This document shows, one piece after another, positions 63,422-64,000 of a stretch of DNA of 64,000 nt. The DNA comes from Neocallimastix lanati (nom. inval.) (Eukaryota; Neocallimastigomycota; Neocallimastigomycetes; Neocallimastigales; Neocallimastigaceae). The stretch is from contig JACVTC010000062.1 of NCBI GenBank assembly GCA_016946835.1, positions 877,501-941,500 of the forward strand. The letters run 5' to 3'. Made by a program: the position numbers and the translations under genes. The notes beneath the pieces are model-generated. The model had not been told where the DNA came from. It saw only the letters and a program-made list of their open reading frames with translations, and made no database searches. How positions within the stretch are numbered: the stretch's first letter is position 1; every line of letters starts with the position of its first letter.

Positions 63422-64000
63422 ATGCGTTGTAGCTATATTTTATCATTATTTTTAATTTTATCTTTAAACACCATTGCCATACCAATTCCTTGCGAAAATT
63501 CTGTATCAGTAGGAGGAGGAGCTAAAGCTTTACCAGGAGGAGGTGCTAAATCTTTGCCAGGAGGAGGTGCTAAAGCACTTCCTTCTTCTAAATCAATTCC
63601 AGGACCAAAATCTTTAAATGGGGATTGTAATGGTGGCTCATCATGTTCAAAATCTCTTCCATCACCAAAATCATTACCAGGAGAATCAGAATGTAGTGGT
63701 GGCTCCTCATGTACTAAATCTCTTCCATCACCAAAATCATTACCAGGAGAATCAGAATGTAGTGGTGGCTCCTCATGCACTAAATCACTTCCATCTCCAA
63801 AATCCTTACCAGAAGGTGATACCCCATCTACTAAATCACCACCATCTCCAAAATCTTTATCAGATGGTGAATCAGAATGTAGTGGTGGCTCATCATGTAC
63901 TAAATCACTTCCATCTCCAAAATCCTTACCAGAAGGTGATGCACCATCTACTAAATCACCACCATCTCCAAAATCTTTATCAGATAGTGAATCAGAATGT
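63422..64000 (+). CDS. Secreted Ser/Pro/Lys/Cys repeat protein, 5' part
   Basis: The frame is open from the ATG at 63422 to the last base (193 codons, no stop yet). Signal peptide MRCSYILSLFLILSLNTIA (about 1-19) is followed by IPIPCENSVS, a Gly-rich stretch with GGGAKALP/GGGAKSLP repeats, then repeats of ECSGGSSCTKSLPSPKSLP and EGDTPSTKSPPSPKSLSDGE. Cys pairs recur at the same place in each unit (C-SGGSS-C). The N-terminus resembles that of the 54758 protein (signal, then LPVP/IPIP), so the two probably belong to one secreted low-complexity family, likely cell surface. The minus-strand ORF in this place is an antisense shadow. The rest lies beyond the window. Confidence 0.85.
   Translation, partial: MRCSYILSLFLILSLNTIAIPIPCENSVSVGGGAKALPGGGAKSLPGGGAKALPSSKSIPGPKSLNGDCNGGSSCSKSLPSPKSLPGESECSGGSSCTKSLPSPKSLPGESECSGGSSCTKSLPSPKSLPEGDTPSTKSPPSPKSLSDGESECSGGSSCTKSLPSPKSLPEGDAPSTKSPPSPKSLSDSESEC

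Noticed and set aside
63433-63780. Minus-strand 115-aa ORF (EEPPLHSDSPGNDFGDGRD repeats)
   Set aside because: Antisense of the plus-strand signal-peptide gene at 63422, which has a proper ATG, signal sequence and runs off the window.

Overview
This window looks like nuclear DNA of an anaerobic gut (rumen) fungus, Neocallimastigomycota; the genus cannot be fixed from sequence alone. The grounds are extreme A+T richness with endless homopolymer runs and AAT/TTA microsatellites between genes, spliceosomal GT..AG introns, fungal-type proteins (a vip1-like RRM protein, Sel1-repeat protein, aldo/keto reductase), secreted low-complexity repeat proteins, LINE and Copia retroelements, and a fragment of clearly bacterial character. 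Genes are islands in very A+T-rich spacers. Nothing looks like an operon.

Layout. 2-601 is the 3' end of an aldo/keto reductase gene. 2215-3476 is a Sel1-repeat protein with a 39-nt first exon and one intron. 6840-7410 is an old LINE relic. 7693-25388 is a dense cluster of at least seven LINE-type (non-LTR) retrotransposon copies, all on the minus strand and from three related families. Most are 5'-truncated, and at several junctions the poly(A) tail of one directly touches the broken 5' end of the next. One copy (ORF 20400-24563, 1387 aa, endonuclease + reverse transcriptase + zinc motif) is open throughout. Short scrambled LINE pieces sit at 11198-11233 and 25135-25388. 26024-27197 is a vip1-like RRM gene that needs a 6-nt microexon; a decayed, intron-bearing copy lies at 48437-48998. 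29690-31474 holds two oppositely oriented arrays of a 7-bp minisatellite. 31763-32541 is a G+C-richer segment of bacterial type (lipoprotein-like ORF with lipobox and Shine-Dalgarno-like site), bounded on each side by a perfect hairpin.

33724-44130 is the centrepiece: a 3468-aa intronless ORF encoding a glycine-rich hydrophobic N-terminus, a long alpha-helical part, two ankyrin-repeat blocks, a complete-looking SecA-type ATPase motor, and two near-identical C-terminal modules resembling starch-binding CBM26. I know of no characterised protein with this architecture. 45608-51730 holds broken remnants of hydrophilic genes. 54758-56458 is a secreted Ala/Pro/Lys/Glu tandem-repeat protein; 57816-59720 a dead Copia element with polypurine tract and probable 3' LTR start; 60880-61250 a decayed copy of the gene type at 63422-64000, a secreted Ser/Pro/Lys/Cys repeat protein that runs off the window and is read on the plus strand.

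How they work together: the genes look functionally independent. The clear relationships are evolutionary: LINE copies to each other, the RRM gene to its pseudogene, and the two secreted repeat proteins to each other and to the relic between them.
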